DNA from: Mesorhizobium qingshengii
GTDB lineage: Bacteria > Pseudomonadota > Alphaproteobacteria > Rhizobiales > Rhizobiaceae
Assembly: GCF_900103325.1 (NCBI RefSeq)
Contig: NZ_FMXM01000008.1
Coordinates: 208,191 to 272,190, forward strand
Reading direction: 5' to 3'
Length of the DNA: 64,000 nucleotides
The position numbers were made by a program, and so were the translations under genes. How positions within the stretch are numbered: position 1 is the stretch's first letter; each line of letters begins with the position of its first letter. Under the pieces are notes generated by a model. The model made no database searches, was not told where the DNA came from, and saw only the letters and a program-made list of their open reading frames with translations. This document shows positions 39,029 to 49,756 of this stretch, in pieces.

Positions 39029-39069
39029 GAGCATCGGACCCAAAAGGTTTTTGGGAAAATCCGATGCTC
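39029..39069. repeat. Palindromic element between ctpA and the deacetylase gene
   Basis: Outer arms GAGCATCGGA and TCCGATGCTC (39060-39069); inner arms CCCAAAA and TTTTGGG. It lies next to the ctpA terminator and belongs to the GAGCAT class of rhizobial palindromes. Confidence 0.75.
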
Positions 39070-39072
39070 AAA

Positions 39073-39103
39073 CAAAAAGATAGAGCGGCGCGTGCGCCGC
39101 TCT
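39073..39103 (-). terminator. Terminator of ctpA
   Basis: Stem AGAGCGGCGC (39082-39091) and GCGCCGCTCT (39094-39103), followed on the minus strand by ATCTTTTTG. It begins 6 bp after the ctpA stop. Confidence 0.85.
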
Positions 39104-39109
39104 GGACCG

Positions 39110-40438
39110 TTACTGGTTGAGCACGGCCTTTTCCGGATTGGGCGGGAAGGCCGGGTCGGTCTTCTGGCCGCGCAGCAGCTGCTCGGCATAGATGAGCTGC
39201 AGGTCGTCCTTCGGATCCGGCGGCACATAGGCTGCCGAGCCCGAGCCGGTCGAGCTCTCGTCGGCACCCTTGATATGGCCCTTGAGGTCGGATTCGCCGC
39301 GCGTCAGGTCCCTGCCCTGCAGTTCAGGCGGCAGTGGCTGGTCGACCTTGATGTCGGGCGTGATGCCCTTGCCCTGAATCGATTTGCCGGACGGCGTGTA
39401 ATAGAGCGCCGTCGTCAGCCGCAGCGCACCATTCTCGCCGAGCGGAATGATGGTCTGCACCGAACCCTTGCCAAAGGATTGCGTGCCCACCACCGTGACG
39501 CGGCGCAGATCCTGCAGCGCGCCAGCGACGATTTCCGACGCACTGGCCGAGCCGCCATTGACGAGAACGATCATCGGCTTGCCGTTGATGTCGTCAACCT
39601 GCTTTGGCTTGGCGTCGAAGCGGGTGACGTCCTTCGGATCGCGGCCGCGCGTCGAGACGATCTCGCCACGGTTGAGGAAGGCATCGGACACGCTCACCGC
39701 CTGGTCGAGCAGACCACCCGGATTGAGGCGCAGATCGAGCACATAGCCCTTGAGCTTGTCGTTCGGCACCTGCTTCTTGATGGTGTCGATGGCGTTCTCG
39801 AGGTCGTCATAGGTCTTTTCGGTGAACGAGGTGATCTTCATGTAGCCGATATCGTTCTCGACCCGGAACTTGACCGCCTTGACCTTGATGATGTCGCGCA
39901 CGACCGTCAGTTCGATCGGCTTGTCGGCGCCCTGGCGCAGGATGGTGAGCTTGATCGGCGTGTTGACCAGGCCGCGCATCTTCTCGACCGCGTCATTGAG
40001 GGTCAGGCCGCGAACCTCTTCGCCATCGATCTTGGCGATATAGTCGCCGGCGAGCACGCCTGCCTTGGCGGCCGGCGTATCGTCGATCGGCGTGATCACC
40101 TTGACCAGGTCATTCTCCATGGTGACCTCGATGCCAAGGCCGCCAAACTCGCCCTTGGTCTGGACGCGCATGTCCTGCGCCTGTTCGGCGTTCATGTAGG
40201 AGGAGTGCGGGTCAAGCGAGGCAAGCATGCCGTTGATGGCGTTCTCGACCAGCGACTTGTCGTCGGGCGGTGTCACATACTGTGCCCGCACCCGCTCGAA
40301 GATGTCGCCGAAGATCGCCAGTTGCTTGTAGGTCTCCGACCCTGCAGCGTTCGCCGCCGAGCCGGGCGTGCCATAGACAAGGCTCATGGCGGACGCGCCC
40401 ATCAGCGCACCGGCAAACAGAAGCGACAATTTCCGCAT
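39110..40438 (-). CDS. ctpA: S41-family carboxyl-terminal processing peptidase
   Basis: 442 residues. A signal peptide occupies about 1-30 (LSLLFAGALMGASAMSLVYG). A PDZ domain follows at about 95-180 (GIEVTMENDLVKVITPIDDTPAAKAGVLAGD), then the S41 catalytic domain with the serine in VNGGSASASEI and the lysine in GTQSFGKGSVQ. The enzyme is a periplasmic serine protease that trims proteins from the C-terminus, often peptidoglycan hydrolases. It follows the EnvC-like gene by 3 bp on the same strand, so the protease and a hydrolase activator are made together. Confidence 0.95.
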   Translation of the reverse strand: MRKLSLLFAGALMGASAMSLVYGTPGSAANAAGSETYKQLAIFGDIFERVRAQYVTPPDDKSLVENAINGMLASLDPHSSYMNAEQAQDMRVQTKGEFGGLGIEVTMENDLVKVITPIDDTPAAKAGVLAGDYIAKIDGEEVRGLTLNDAVEKMRGLVNTPIKLTILRQGADKPIELTVVRDIIKVKAVKFRVENDIGYMKITSFTEKTYDDLENAIDTIKKQVPNDKLKGYVLDLRLNPGGLLDQAVSVSDAFLNRGEIVSTRGRDPKDVTRFDAKPKQVDDINGKPMIVLVNGGSASASEIVAGALQDLRRVTVVGTQSFGKGSVQTIIPLGENGALRLTTALYYTPSGKSIQGKGITPDIKVDQPLPPELQGRDLTRGESDLKGHIKGADESSTGSGSAAYVPPDPKDDLQLIYAEQLLRGQKTDPAFPPNPEKAVLNQ

Positions 40439-40441
40439 TAT

Positions 40442-41779
40442 TCACGTCCTTCCAGAAAAACGGTCCGCCCACCATGGGGCCGGATCGACGGGTTTTCCAT
40501 CCTTGCGGAACTCGACATAGAGTTCCGGCGTGGCATTTCCATTCTTCGAAACCGAGGTGCTCGCCACCCGGGCTTCTCCCATCGCACCGACCGGCTCTCC
40601 TGCGAGCACTGATTGGCCAGTCACGACGCTGATTCTGCTCATCCCCGCCAAAACGACATGATAACCGTCGCCAGCGTTCAGGATCAAGAGTTGACCATAG
40701 GAGCGAAACGGCCCCGCATAAAGCACATTCCCATCCGCCGGCGCGGTGACGATGGCTCCCGATTGTGTCGCAACCATGTCGCCAAGCATCACCGCGCCGT
40801 TACCGTCATCGGCGCCGAATCGCCGTTTGATACGGCCGGTCACCGGCAGCGCGATCTGTCCCTGAAGTGCCGAAAAGGGTGCCGCCGCGGCAAGTTGATT
40901 GCCTTCCGGAACAGGCAGCGACGCCAGTTCCGCCGGCGCCGATGTCTTGTCACCGTCCGCGGTCTTCTGCTCGGCGGCCTTGGCCGAATCCGCCGCCTTG
41001 CGGGTCTTGTCGGCCTGCGCTTCGAGCGAGGCGATCAGCTCCTTCAGGCTGCCGGCCTTGGCGGCGAGCGCCTCGGATCGCTGCTTTTCAGCGGCCATTT
41101 CCGTTTGCGTGTCGGCTTCGAGCTTCTGCTTGGCCTCAAGCAGCATGCCCAGCCGCTTCTTTTCCGCCGCCTGGTCCCCGACCGCCGCCGTCAGCCGCGC
41201 TCGTTCGGCCTCGATCGAGGCCGTTACCCGCGACTGCTCCTTGAGATCGGCCAGCAGGATATCCGTCTGCTGTCGCAGTTCCGGCACCACGGCGCCGAGC
41301 AGGATGGCGCTGCGCACCGACGACAGCGCGTCCTCCGGCTTGACCAGGATCGCCGGCGGCGGGTTGAGCCCCATGCGCTGCAGCGCGCCCAGCACTTCGG
41401 CCAGGACGTCGCGTCGCGCCGCCAGCGAGGCGCGGATCTTCTGTTCCTGGCCCTTCAGCCCTTCCAGCCTGGCGCCGATATCCTCGATGTCCTGGCCGAG
41501 CTTCTGCTCGGTCATTGCCGACTGGATCAGGGCGGCGGTGATCGAAGCGTGATCCTTCTTGATCGTCGCGATGTCGGCGGAAAGCTTGGCCAGCCGCTCC
41601 GACGACAGCGTGATCTCCTTCGAAACCCGTTCGTATTCAGCCCGGCTCTGATCCGGATCGGGAGCCATGTCGAGCGTATTCTCGGCCCGCCCGGCATGGA
41701 ACGACAGGACAAGCGCCGCCGCCGCGATGCCGCAGCGCGCGCGCCATGAGCCCGTTCTCGATTTCCAGCCTTCAGACAT
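40442..41779 (-). CDS. EnvC-like murein hydrolase activator (M23/LytM domain)
   Basis: 445 residues. A signal peptide (about 14-33) precedes a long coiled coil (about 45-265; YERVSKEITLSSERLAKL, SLKELIASLEAQADKTR). The C-terminal LytM domain (about 310-440) contains GQIALPVTGRIKRRFG and GYGQLLILNAGDGYHVVLAG-like sequence. The zinc-binding HxxxD and HxH residues of active M23 peptidases are not visible (LYVEFRKDG where HxH would be), so it should be a non-catalytic activator of amidases, like EnvC. It precedes ctpA by 3 bp in one operon. Confidence 0.9.
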   Translation of the reverse strand: MSEGWKSRTGSWRARCGIAAAALVLSFHAGRAENTLDMAPDPDQSRAEYERVSKEITLSSERLAKLSADIATIKKDHASITAALIQSAMTEQKLGQDIEDIGARLEGLKGQEQKIRASLAARRDVLAEVLGALQRMGLNPPPAILVKPEDALSSVRSAILLGAVVPELRQQTDILLADLKEQSRVTASIEAERARLTAAVGDQAAEKKRLGMLLEAKQKLEADTQTEMAAEKQRSEALAAKAGSLKELIASLEAQADKTRKAADSAKAAEQKTADGDKTSAPAELASLPVPEGNQLAAAAPFSALQGQIALPVTGRIKRRFGADDGNGAVMLGDMVATQSGAIVTAPADGNVLYAGPFRSYGQLLILNAGDGYHVVLAGMSRISVVTGQSVLAGEPVGAMGEARVASTSVSKNGNATPELYVEFRKDGKPVDPAPWWADRFSGRT

Positions 41780-41904
41780 TCGGTGTCGACTCTATCTGCG
41801 GCTTCGTTAACGAACCATCAACCATGTTTGGAGGGCCCGCTTGTTGATGCAATCTTGCGCGGCAATGGGGCGGAAATCCGGGCAGGTCGCGCCAATCCCC
41901 CGGT

Positions 41905-42387
41905 TTATGAACGGTGATAGGGATGGCCGGACAGGATCGTGGCGACCCTGTAGAGCTGCTCGCCGAGCATCACGCGCACCAGCTGGTGTGGCCAGGTCAG
42001 TGCGCCAAACGAGACCACCAGGTCGGCTTGGTCGCGCAGCGACTGATCGTGGCCGTCGGCGCCGCCAATGGCGATGACCAGCGCCTTGCGGCCGCCATCG
42101 CGCAGCAGTCCGATGCGTCCGGCGAATTCTTCCGAGGAAAAGTCCTTGCCACGTTCGTCGAGCAGGATCAGCGCCATGCCCGGCTGCAACTGCGTCTGCA
42201 GCCTCTGGCCTTCCTCGCGTCGTCGCTCATTGGCGGTCTGCGCGCGCCCCTCGGCGATCTCGGTCACGCCGGCAAATTCGAGCCCCACCGTCGGGCCGCT
42301 CTTGGCGAAGCGCTCGAAATAGCGGTCGGCGAGCTGCTTCTCGGGGCCGGCTTTCATCCGGCCCACGGCATGAACTGATATCTTCAT
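41905..42387 (-). CDS. rlmH: 23S rRNA (pseudouridine1915-N3)-methyltransferase
   Basis: 160 residues, full RlmH length. It begins MKISVHAVGRMKAGPEKQLADRYFERF, the SPOUT-family start, and has the knot region ALVIAIGGADGHDQSLRDQADLVVSFGALTWPHQLVRVMLGEQLYRV, with the G-G-x-x-G SAM loop. It methylates pseudouridine 1915 in helix 69 of 23S rRNA. It follows rsfS by 85 bp on the same strand, the standard neighbour in alphaproteobacteria; a palindrome lies between. Confidence 0.96.
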   Translation of the reverse strand: MKISVHAVGRMKAGPEKQLADRYFERFAKSGPTVGLEFAGVTEIAEGRAQTANERRREEGQRLQTQLQPGMALILLDERGKDFSSEEFAGRIGLLRDGGRKALVIAIGGADGHDQSLRDQADLVVSFGALTWPHQLVRVMLGEQLYRVATILSGHPYHRS

Positions 42388-42408
42388 CCTCGCCCCTATA
42401 GGCCGCTA

Positions 42409-42457
42409 ATGCATGTCACCCAAGGGTGGAAACCGGTTTTGGGGCAACGACATGCAT
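42409..42457. repeat. Dispersed palindrome, copy 2
   Basis: Arms ATGCATGTC (42409-42417) and GACATGCAT (42449-42457), with CCCAA near the centre left and TTTTGGGG right. It is related to the element at 36914-36961 and lies between rlmH and rsfS. Confidence 0.85.
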
Positions 42458-42472
42458 CAAAACAAAGGCGGC

Positions 42473-42937
42473 TTAGTGGAGGGTTTCTTCCTCGAGATCC
42501 GGCGCCTGCCACATCTTTTCGAGATTGTAGAATTCGCGGACTTCGGGGCGGAAGACATGGACGATGATGTCGCCCGAATCGATCAGGACCCAGTCGGCGC
42601 CGGCCAACCCCTCGACGCGCGCCGTGCCGAGACCGGCATCCTTGAGCGCCTTGAGCAGGTGATCGGCGACAGCCGAGACATGACGGTGCGATCGGCCCGA
42701 GGCGACGACCATATAGTCGCCGAGGCTCGATTTCCCCTGGATGTCGATTGAGACGATGTTTTCGGCCTTGGAGTCTTCCAGACTGGCAAGGACTGTCTTG
42801 ATGGCGCGGGACACGGCGTCGTTTACGCTGATCCCGGCCGGCGAAGGCACGATATCGGCCTTCTTCCGCAGTGCTGTTCTCAGTGTATTTCCTTTCGCAG
42901 CAAGAACAACCAAATCACCCCCAAAAGCAGGTGACAC
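42473..42937 (-). CDS. rsfS: Ribosome silencing factor RsfS
   Basis: Up to 154 residues. The RsfS core is AENIVSIDIQGKSSLGDYMVVASGRSHRHVSAVADHL, then GADWVLIDSGDIIVHVFRPEVREFYNLEKMW, both highly conserved. It binds L14 and stops the ribosomal subunits from joining under starvation. The start is unclear: the GTG at 42937 is the longest; a TTG at 42913 with GGGGG before it is a good alternative that removes eight unconserved residues. It belongs to the rsfS-rlmH-envC-ctpA run on the minus strand. nadD lies elsewhere here. Confidence 0.93.
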   Translation of the reverse strand: MSPAFGGDLVVLAAKGNTLRTALRKKADIVPSPAGISVNDAVSRAIKTVLASLEDSKAENIVSIDIQGKSSLGDYMVVASGRSHRHVSAVADHLLKALKDAGLGTARVEGLAGADWVLIDSGDIIVHVFRPEVREFYNLEKMWQAPDLEEETLH

Positions 42938-43092
42938 CCCTTAGATAGGCAGAGTTCCGTTGCAGTTTCAAGACGGAGCCCCAATTGCGGGCGAACTCAT
43001 TGAGGGCCAGATTGTTCCACGCGACGCGCAAAGATCGGAACCCAGGCGTCCTGCGGGGGGTTATGGGCTGACCGACAAACCGGAATCCCGCC

Positions 43093-43944
43093 ATGCCAAC
43101 CGACCCGCAAAATGCCTTTCTCACCGTCCAGGCCGGCCTCGCCCAGCTAAGCACGCTGATCGTTTCCTATTCTTTCTCGGCCATCGGCGCCGTCATACTG
43201 CTGGTCGTCGGCCACGTCGTCGCCGGCCTAGCCGAGCGTTCCATATTCGCCGGCCTCGGCCATATCCATGGCTTCGACGCGACGCTGCGGCATTTCTTCT
43301 CCAGGATCGTCCGTTATGCCATCCTGATCCTCGTCACGATCATGGTGCTCGGCCAGTTCGGCGTGCAGACGGCGTCGATCATCGCCGCGATCGGTGCCAT
43401 CGGCCTCGCTATCGGCCTGGCGCTGCAAGGCACGCTGCAGAACATCGCCGCCGGCATCATGCTCCTGGCGCTGCGGCCATTCCGCATCGGCGAATCGGTC
43501 GAGGTCGGGTCCATTGCCGGCACGATCGAGGAAATCGGGCTGTTCGCGACGAAGCTGCGGACCGCCGAAGGCATCTATGTTCTCGCGCCCAATTCGACCC
43601 TATGGAACCAGCCGGTGCGCAACTTCACCCGCAATGGCGTGCGCCGCAGCGACATCACGCTCAGCATCGGTTCCTGGAACGACATCGACCGCGCCCAGAA
43701 GACGCTGCTCGCCATTGCCGCTGCCGAGCGCCGGGTCAAGCACGATCCGGCGCCGATCGCCTTCGTGGCGACCCTTGGCGAAAGCACGGTCTCGATTTCG
43801 CTGCGCTACTGGACATCGTCGGCGAATTTCTTCGCCACCCAGACCGATCTCACCAAGCGCGCCAAGCAGGAATTCGACAGCGAAGGCATTTCCATCCCGC
43901 TGCCGCCACCCGAAACACCAGCGCCGGAAGCCCGCAGGCAATAA
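43093..43944 (+). CDS. Small-conductance mechanosensitive channel (MscS family)
   Basis: 283 residues with three membrane helices in the N-terminal 125 residues. The pore helix is visible at about 96-125 as IIAAIGAIGLAIGLALQGTLQNIAAGI with the glycine/alanine packing of MscS TM3, followed by the beta domain (FRIGESVEVGSIAGTIEEIGLFATKLRT, the MscS signature) and a C-terminal alpha/beta part. It is an inner-membrane tension-gated channel that releases solutes on hypo-osmotic shock. The gene stands alone and its stop is adjacent to the stop of the convergent MFS gene. Confidence 0.95.
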   Translation: MPTDPQNAFLTVQAGLAQLSTLIVSYSFSAIGAVILLVVGHVVAGLAERSIFAGLGHIHGFDATLRHFFSRIVRYAILILVTIMVLGQFGVQTASIIAAIGAIGLAIGLALQGTLQNIAAGIMLLALRPFRIGESVEVGSIAGTIEEIGLFATKLRTAEGIYVLAPNSTLWNQPVRNFTRNGVRRSDITLSIGSWNDIDRAQKTLLAIAAAERRVKHDPAPIAFVATLGESTVSISLRYWTSSANFFATQTDLTKRAKQEFDSEGISIPLPPPETPAPEARRQ

Positions 43945-45234
43945 TCAGCTACTTCTGTGGCGGTCCTGCTCGTCCGGCGCAAAGGCGAGTTCCACCGGCA
44001 GCGGCGCCTGCGCCGTCATCGGCGCGAAGCTGCCGGTTTCCGCGGCGGGAACCGGCCGCGTCGTAAACACGCGCAACAGCACGAACAGGCAGAAGGCGCA
44101 GGCGATGACGATCGCCACATAGATGAAGGCCTGCGTGCCGAAGACCGCCGACAGCGCTGTCACGATGCCCGGCACGATGAAGCCCGAAAGCGACCAGGCA
44201 AACAACAGCGAGCTGGACAGCGCCACCATGTCATCCTTGCTGGCGCGGTCGGCGGCATGCGCGCTGGCCAGCGAATAGATCGATTCCGACGCGCCGTCCC
44301 AGATGATGTAGATCACCACCAGCGCCGCCAGCGCACCACCATCGAAACCGAGCGCGAACAGGCCCGCGGCCGCGGCAAGCGCGGATGCCGCGACCAGCAC
44401 ATAGCGGCGGTCGGTACGGTCGGAAATCCAGCCAAGCGGTACCTGCAGGATCAGCGTGCCGACGGGCATTGCCGAAAGCAGCAGAGCCACATCGGCCTGG
44501 CTGTAGCCCTTGGCCGTGGCGTGGATCGGCGCAAAGCCGGCAATCGACATCGACAGGCCACCAACCGCCAGCATGCCGGCGACGCCGACCGGTGAAATTC
44601 GCCAGGCCCGCCCAAGCGCCACCGAGGCCGCTTGCGGCGCCGGCGGCTGGGCCAGCCGCGTCATCCCGACGGGGAGGATCGACAAGGCGGTGAAGACGAT
44701 GCCTATCAAGGGCGCATCCGCCGTCCTGATATCGACCAGCGCCAGCGTCGCGTAACCGACGCCAAGCCCGGCGACATAGGCAACGTAGAAGAAAGCCATC
44801 ACCCTGCCGCGTATGGCGTTGGCGATGGCATCGTTGAGCCAGCTCTGGGCAACGATGAACAGGCCGCAGATGGCAAAGCCGTAGAGCGCGCGAGCGGCAA
44901 TCCACACGATCGGGTGCGGCCCGGCGCCGACGGCGGCATTGGCCAGTGCAATCAGCGCCGACAGCACCATGAACGCACGCGCATGGCCAACCCTTCGCAC
45001 CAGCGGCCCCGTCCGGATACAGCCGGCGAGACCGCCGGCTGAAAGGCCGGTGATGATCAGCCCGGCCCATGTCGGATCAAAGCCCTCGACGCCGAGGCGG
45101 ACCGGTATATAGGCAAACATCAGCCCATTGCCGACAGCGATCAGCGCCATCGACACGATGACGCTGGCAATCGCGATCAGCGGCGGCTCTTCGCCCTGCG
45201 CGGCGTCGGTGCGGTTTTTTTCGAGAATCGGCAT
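43945..45234 (-). CDS. MFS transporter
   Basis: 429 residues with 12 hydrophobic segments. The loop between helices 2 and 3 is GCIRTGPLVRRVGHARAF, a G-x-x-x-D/R-R-x-G-R variant, and PLGWISDRTDRRYVLV is the matching loop in the second half. The start at 45234 gives a short cytoplasmic N-terminus; an upstream extension runs over the nadD end. The pattern resembles the YcaD-type subgroup, mostly of unknown substrate. Its stop abuts the stop of the mscS-like gene, and nadD begins the next minus-strand group about 100 bp upstream. Confidence 0.88.
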   Translation of the reverse strand: MPILEKNRTDAAQGEEPPLIAIASVIVSMALIAVGNGLMFAYIPVRLGVEGFDPTWAGLIITGLSAGGLAGCIRTGPLVRRVGHARAFMVLSALIALANAAVGAGPHPIVWIAARALYGFAICGLFIVAQSWLNDAIANAIRGRVMAFFYVAYVAGLGVGYATLALVDIRTADAPLIGIVFTALSILPVGMTRLAQPPAPQAASVALGRAWRISPVGVAGMLAVGGLSMSIAGFAPIHATAKGYSQADVALLLSAMPVGTLILQVPLGWISDRTDRRYVLVAASALAAAAGLFALGFDGGALAALVVIYIIWDGASESIYSLASAHAADRASKDDMVALSSSLLFAWSLSGFIVPGIVTALSAVFGTQAFIYVAIVIACAFCLFVLLRVFTTRPVPAAETGSFAPMTAQAPLPVELAFAPDEQDRHRSS

Positions 45235-45337
45235 GTCTGCCCAGGATTGCCCATGAAACAGGCAAAGGGAGCGATAAAAGCGACATGGCCGGACGGGTGG
45301 AAATCTCCCTTTCGCCGCTTCCGACGGGCCAGGATGC

Positions 45338-45925
45338 TCAGCCTTTCGCCAGTTTGCGGATCGCGCTCGACGACAGCGAGGAGCGCGGGCCATGGATGAA
45401 GGTCCAGGCCGGCGCCTTCATGCGGGCCAGGCGAGGCGCGTCCCCCTCGTCGATGCGGGCATAGTCGAAGGTCTTGGCGACCACCGACGACAGGAACGAC
45501 AGCGTCGCACCCGGGCGGTCGATGACCGCGATCGGGAAAGTCATCACGATCTCGCGCCAGCGCTGCCAGCGATGGAAGTCGCGCAAGCTGTCTGCGCCCA
45601 TGATCCAGACGAAATCGACACCGGGATTGCGCGCCTTGACCAGCGCCAGCGCATCGGCGGTGTAGCGGACATGATGGGCCGCCTCGAACGCGGTGACCTT
45701 GACCTTGGGGTTCTTGGCGATCCGCTCGGACAATTGCAGCCGCTCGGCCAGTGGCGCCAGTTCCCGCGCGCTCTTCAACGGATTGCCGGGCGTCACCATC
45801 CACCACAACTGGTCCAGCGCCAGGCGCCTGAGCGCGATTTCGGCGACCAGGGCATGGCCCGCATGTGGCGGATTGAACGAGCCGCCGAACAGGCCGACGG
45901 CCAATCCCTTTTCGGCATGCGGCAT
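45338..45925 (-). CDS. nadD: Nicotinate-nucleotide adenylyltransferase
   Basis: 195 residues from the ATG at 45925 (MPHAEKGLAVGLFGGSFNPPH). The nucleotidyltransferase motifs GGSFNPPHAGH and SSSAIRK (the ISSTxIR site) are both present, along with WWMVTPGNPLK and WIMGADSL. It makes deamido-NAD from nicotinate mononucleotide and ATP, an essential step of NAD synthesis. No clear ribosome-binding site is seen; an in-frame ORF begins at 45979. It lies downstream of obgE-proB-proA on the same strand, the typical alphaproteobacterial order, separated from proA by a large inverted-repeat element. Confidence 0.95.
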   Translation of the reverse strand: MPHAEKGLAVGLFGGSFNPPHAGHALVAEIALRRLALDQLWWMVTPGNPLKSARELAPLAERLQLSERIAKNPKVKVTAFEAAHHVRYTADALALVKARNPGVDFVWIMGADSLRDFHRWQRWREIVMTFPIAVIDRPGATLSFLSSVVAKTFDYARIDEGDAPRLARMKAPAWTFIHGPRSSLSSSAIRKLAKG

Positions 45926-45952
45926 TTTGAGATAGCGGGAGGGAACGATGTC

Positions 45953-46116
45953 CTTACCCTCCCCCTCGTGGGGGTCCAAAGGACGGCCAAGACCCGTGGC
46001 TTGCCCAGGTCGGTCGATCCGCGAAGCGGAGCGGGGTGGGGGTATCGTGGAATTCAGCGTTGTACCCCCACCCGGCTCGCTGCGCTCGCCACCCTCCCCA
46101 CAAGGGAGCGGGTAAG
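45953..46116. repeat. Nested inverted-repeat element between nadD and proA
   Basis: About 164 bp. Inner arms GGGTGGGGGTA and TACCCCCACCC surround a short loop; outer CTTACCC and GGGTAAG close it; further short dyads occur inside (CTCGTGGGGG, GGCTCGCTGCGCTCGCC). No coding sequence is supported. This composition recurs as dispersed intergenic repeats in Mesorhizobium and related genera. Confidence 0.75.
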
Positions 46117-46124
46117 ACCAGCGC

Positions 46125-47411
46125 TCAAGGCCTCACCTGTCCCGACCCGCGCACGCGGTATTTGAAGGAGGTCAACTGCTCGACGCCGACCGGCCCGCGC
46201 GCATGCATCTTGCCGGTGGCGATGCCGATCTCGGCGCCCATGCCGAACTCGCCACCGTCGGCGAACTGCGTCGAGGCATTGTGCAGCAGGATCGCCGAAT
46301 CGATCTCGTTGAAGAACCGCTCCACCGCCTGCGCATCCTCGGCGACGATCGCCTCGGTGTGGTGCGAGGAGAAATTCTCGATGTGCTCGATCGCACCACC
46401 GATTCCGTCGACCAGCTTCACCGCGATGATGGCGTCGAGATATTCGGTCACCCAGTCGGCGTCGGTCGCCGGCTTGGCATCGAAGAACACTTTCAGCACT
46501 TCGGCATCGGCATGTATCTCACAGCCTGCGGCGCGCAGGGCGTCAAGGATCGGCACCAGATGGGTGGACGCGACAGCACGGTCGACCAGCAGCGTCTCGG
46601 CGGCACCGCACACGCCGGTGCGCCGCATCTTGGCGTTGACGGCGATCTCAACTGCCATCTCGAGCCTGGCGGAACGGTCGATGTAGAGATGGCAGATGCC
46701 TTCGAGATGGGCGAAGACCGGCACTCGCGCCTCGTTCTGCACCCGCCCGACAAGGCTTTTTCCTCCGCGCGGTATGATGACGTCGAGCGTACCGCCGAGG
46801 CCCTTCAGCATCTCGCCGACAGCGGCGCGGTCGGTGGTCGGCACCAACTGGATGGCGTCTTCCGGCAGTCCGGCGGCCCTCAGCCCCTCGACCAGGCAGG
46901 CATGGATGGCGGCTGACGAGTTGAGCGAATCCGAACCGCCGCGCAGGATCACCGGATTGCCGGCCTTGAGGCACAGCGCGCCGGCATCCGCCGTCACGTT
47001 CGGACGGCTCTCATAGATGACGCCGACGACGCCGAGCGGCGTGCGCACGCGCTCGATATGCAGGCCGTTCGGCCGGTCCCATTCAGCGATGACGTCGCCG
47101 ACCGGATCGCGCAGTGCCGCAATCTCACCGATACCTTCAGCCATGGCGCGGATGCGCGCCGGGTTGAGCTTCAGCCGGTCCATGAACGAAGCGGAGAGCC
47201 CTGATTCCTCGCCATTCGAGACATCGATGGCGTTGGCGTCGAGGATGTCTCGTTCACGACGCAGGATGGTCTCGGCCATGGCGGCGAGCGCGGCGTTCTT
47301 GGCGGCGGTCGTGGCGATGGCCAGCGGTCGGGCGGCAGCGCGGGCTCGGCGGCCGATATCGGCCATCAGCGCCACGGTGTCATCCCGGGATTTTTCATGC
47401 AGCTTCAGCAT
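46125..47411 (-). CDS. proA: Gamma-glutamyl phosphate reductase
   Basis: 428 residues, standard ProA length. The catalytic cysteine is in [17 protein letters not shown], and [22 protein letters not shown] and [31 protein letters not shown] are the conserved ProA stretches. It reduces gamma-glutamyl phosphate to glutamate-5-semialdehyde with NADPH, the second step of proline synthesis. proB lies 3 bp upstream on the same strand, so the two are coupled. Confidence 0.97.
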   Translation of the reverse strand: MLKLHEKSRDDTVALMADIGRRARAAARPLAIATTAAKNAALAAMAETILRRERDILDANAIDVSNGEESGLSASFMDRLKLNPARIRAMAEGIGEIAALRDPVGDVIAEWDRPNGLHIERVRTPLGVVGVIYESRPNVTADAGALCLKAGNPVILRGGSDSLNSSAAIHACLVEGLRAAGLPEDAIQLVPTTDRAAVGEMLKGLGGTLDVIIPRGGKSLVGRVQNEARVPVFAHLEGICHLYIDRSARLEMAVEIAVNAKMRRTGVCGAAETLLVDRAVASTHLVPILDALRAAGCEIHADAEVLKVFFDAKPATDADWVTEYLDAIIAVKLVDGIGGAIEHIENFSSHHTEAIVAEDAQAVERFFNEIDSAILLHNASTQFADGGEFGMGAEIGIATGKMHARGPVGVEQLTSFKYRVRGSGQVRP

Positions 47412-47414
47412 GGC

Positions 47415-48590
47415 TCACCCTCCGCTCGATACTTGGTCACCGGTCCGTACCTGGTCGGCAACCCGTGCGTGGTCAGCCGCATGGCTCACCACGAGGTCGT
47501 CGCGGTGGATCATCGCCGAACGCGCTTCGTAACCGAGCACGGTTTCGATCTCGGCCGTTTTCAGACCAGCGATCCTTACGGCATCGGCGGCATCATAGGC
47601 AACCAGCCCGCGCGCGATCTCGCGGCCTTCGGGCGACAGGATCGCCACCGTGTCGCCACGCGAGAAATTGCCGCTGACCAGCTTGACGCCGGCCGGCAGA
47701 AGCGACTTGCCCGACAGCAGCGCACCGATGGCGCCGGCATCGACCGTGAGCCGGCCGGCCGGTTCGAGCTGGCCGGCGATCCAGGTCTTGTAGCCCTTGA
47801 CCGGATTGGTGCTCGGCCGGAAGAAGGTGGCGCGTTCGCCGCGTTCGATCGCCATCAGCGGCGACAGCCTTGTGCCTGATGTGATGATCATCGCCGTGCC
47901 GGCGGCGGTGGCGATCTTGCCCGCGTCGAGTTTGGTCCGCATCCCACCGCGCGACAGCTCGGAAGCCGCCGCTCCCGCCATCGCCTCGATGTCCGGCGTG
48001 ATGCGATCGACGACGGGAATGAATTTGGCTTGCGGGTCGCGCGCCGGTGGCGCCGTGTAGAGCCCGTCAATGTCGGAAAGCAGCACCAACAGGTCGGCGC
48101 CCATCATCGTCGCCACGCGCGCGGCCAACCGGTCATTGTCGCCATAGCGGATTTCGGAGGTCGCCACCGTGTCGTTCTCGTTGATGACCGGCACCGCCTT
48201 CATCTTGAGCAGCGTCGAGATCGTCGCCCGCGCGTTGAGGTAGCGGCGGCGTTCCTCGGTGTCGCCGAGCGTCAGCAGGATCTGGCCCGATTTCAGGCTG
48301 CCCTTGCCGAGCGCCTCCGACCAGGCGCCGGCCAGCGCGATCTGCCCGACGGCGGCTGCTGCCTGACTCTCCTCGAGCTTCAGGGCGCGCTTGCCAAGGC
48401 CGAGAATGGTGCGGCCGAGCGCGATGGCGCCGGACGACACGACGAGGATCTCGGCGCCGCCCTGGGCGAGTACCGCAACATCGTCGGCGAGCGAGGCCAG
48501 CCAGTCGCGCTTCAGGCCCGTCGTGCGATCGACGAGCAGCGCCGAGCCGATCTTGACGGTGATGCGCCGGTATTTCTTCAGCGACTGCAT
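47415..48590 (-). CDS. proB: Glutamate 5-kinase
   Basis: 391 residues. The amino-acid kinase fold starts [15 protein letters not shown] and continues with [11 protein letters not shown] and [26 protein letters not shown]-terminal PUA domain (about 290-375, [24 protein letters not shown]) is present, as in E. coli ProB. It phosphorylates L-glutamate for proline synthesis and is normally inhibited by proline. It lies 3 bp after obgE and 3 bp before proA on the same strand. Confidence 0.97.
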   Translation of the reverse strand: MQSLKKYRRITVKIGSALLVDRTTGLKRDWLASLADDVAVLAQGGAEILVVSSGAIALGRTILGLGKRALKLEESQAAAAVGQIALAGAWSEALGKGSLKSGQILLTLGDTEERRRYLNARATISTLLKMKAVPVINENDTVATSEIRYGDNDRLAARVATMMGADLLVLLSDIDGLYTAPPARDPQAKFIPVVDRITPDIEAMAGAAASELSRGGMRTKLDAGKIATAAGTAMIITSGTRLSPLMAIERGERATFFRPSTNPVKGYKTWIAGQLEPAGRLTVDAGAIGALLSGKSLLPAGVKLVSGNFSRGDTVAILSPEGREIARGLVAYDAADAVRIAGLKTAEIETVLGYEARSAMIHRDDLVVSHAADHARVADQVRTGDQVSSGG

Positions 48591-48593
48591 GGC

Positions 48594-49682
<1,089 letters not shown>

Positions 49683-49756
49683 CTAAACCAAGGCGCGGCG
49701 AAGGGCGAGGACGTTTTGCGACAGGAACCGCGCGAGATCGGCCGGAGTGATGTCGG

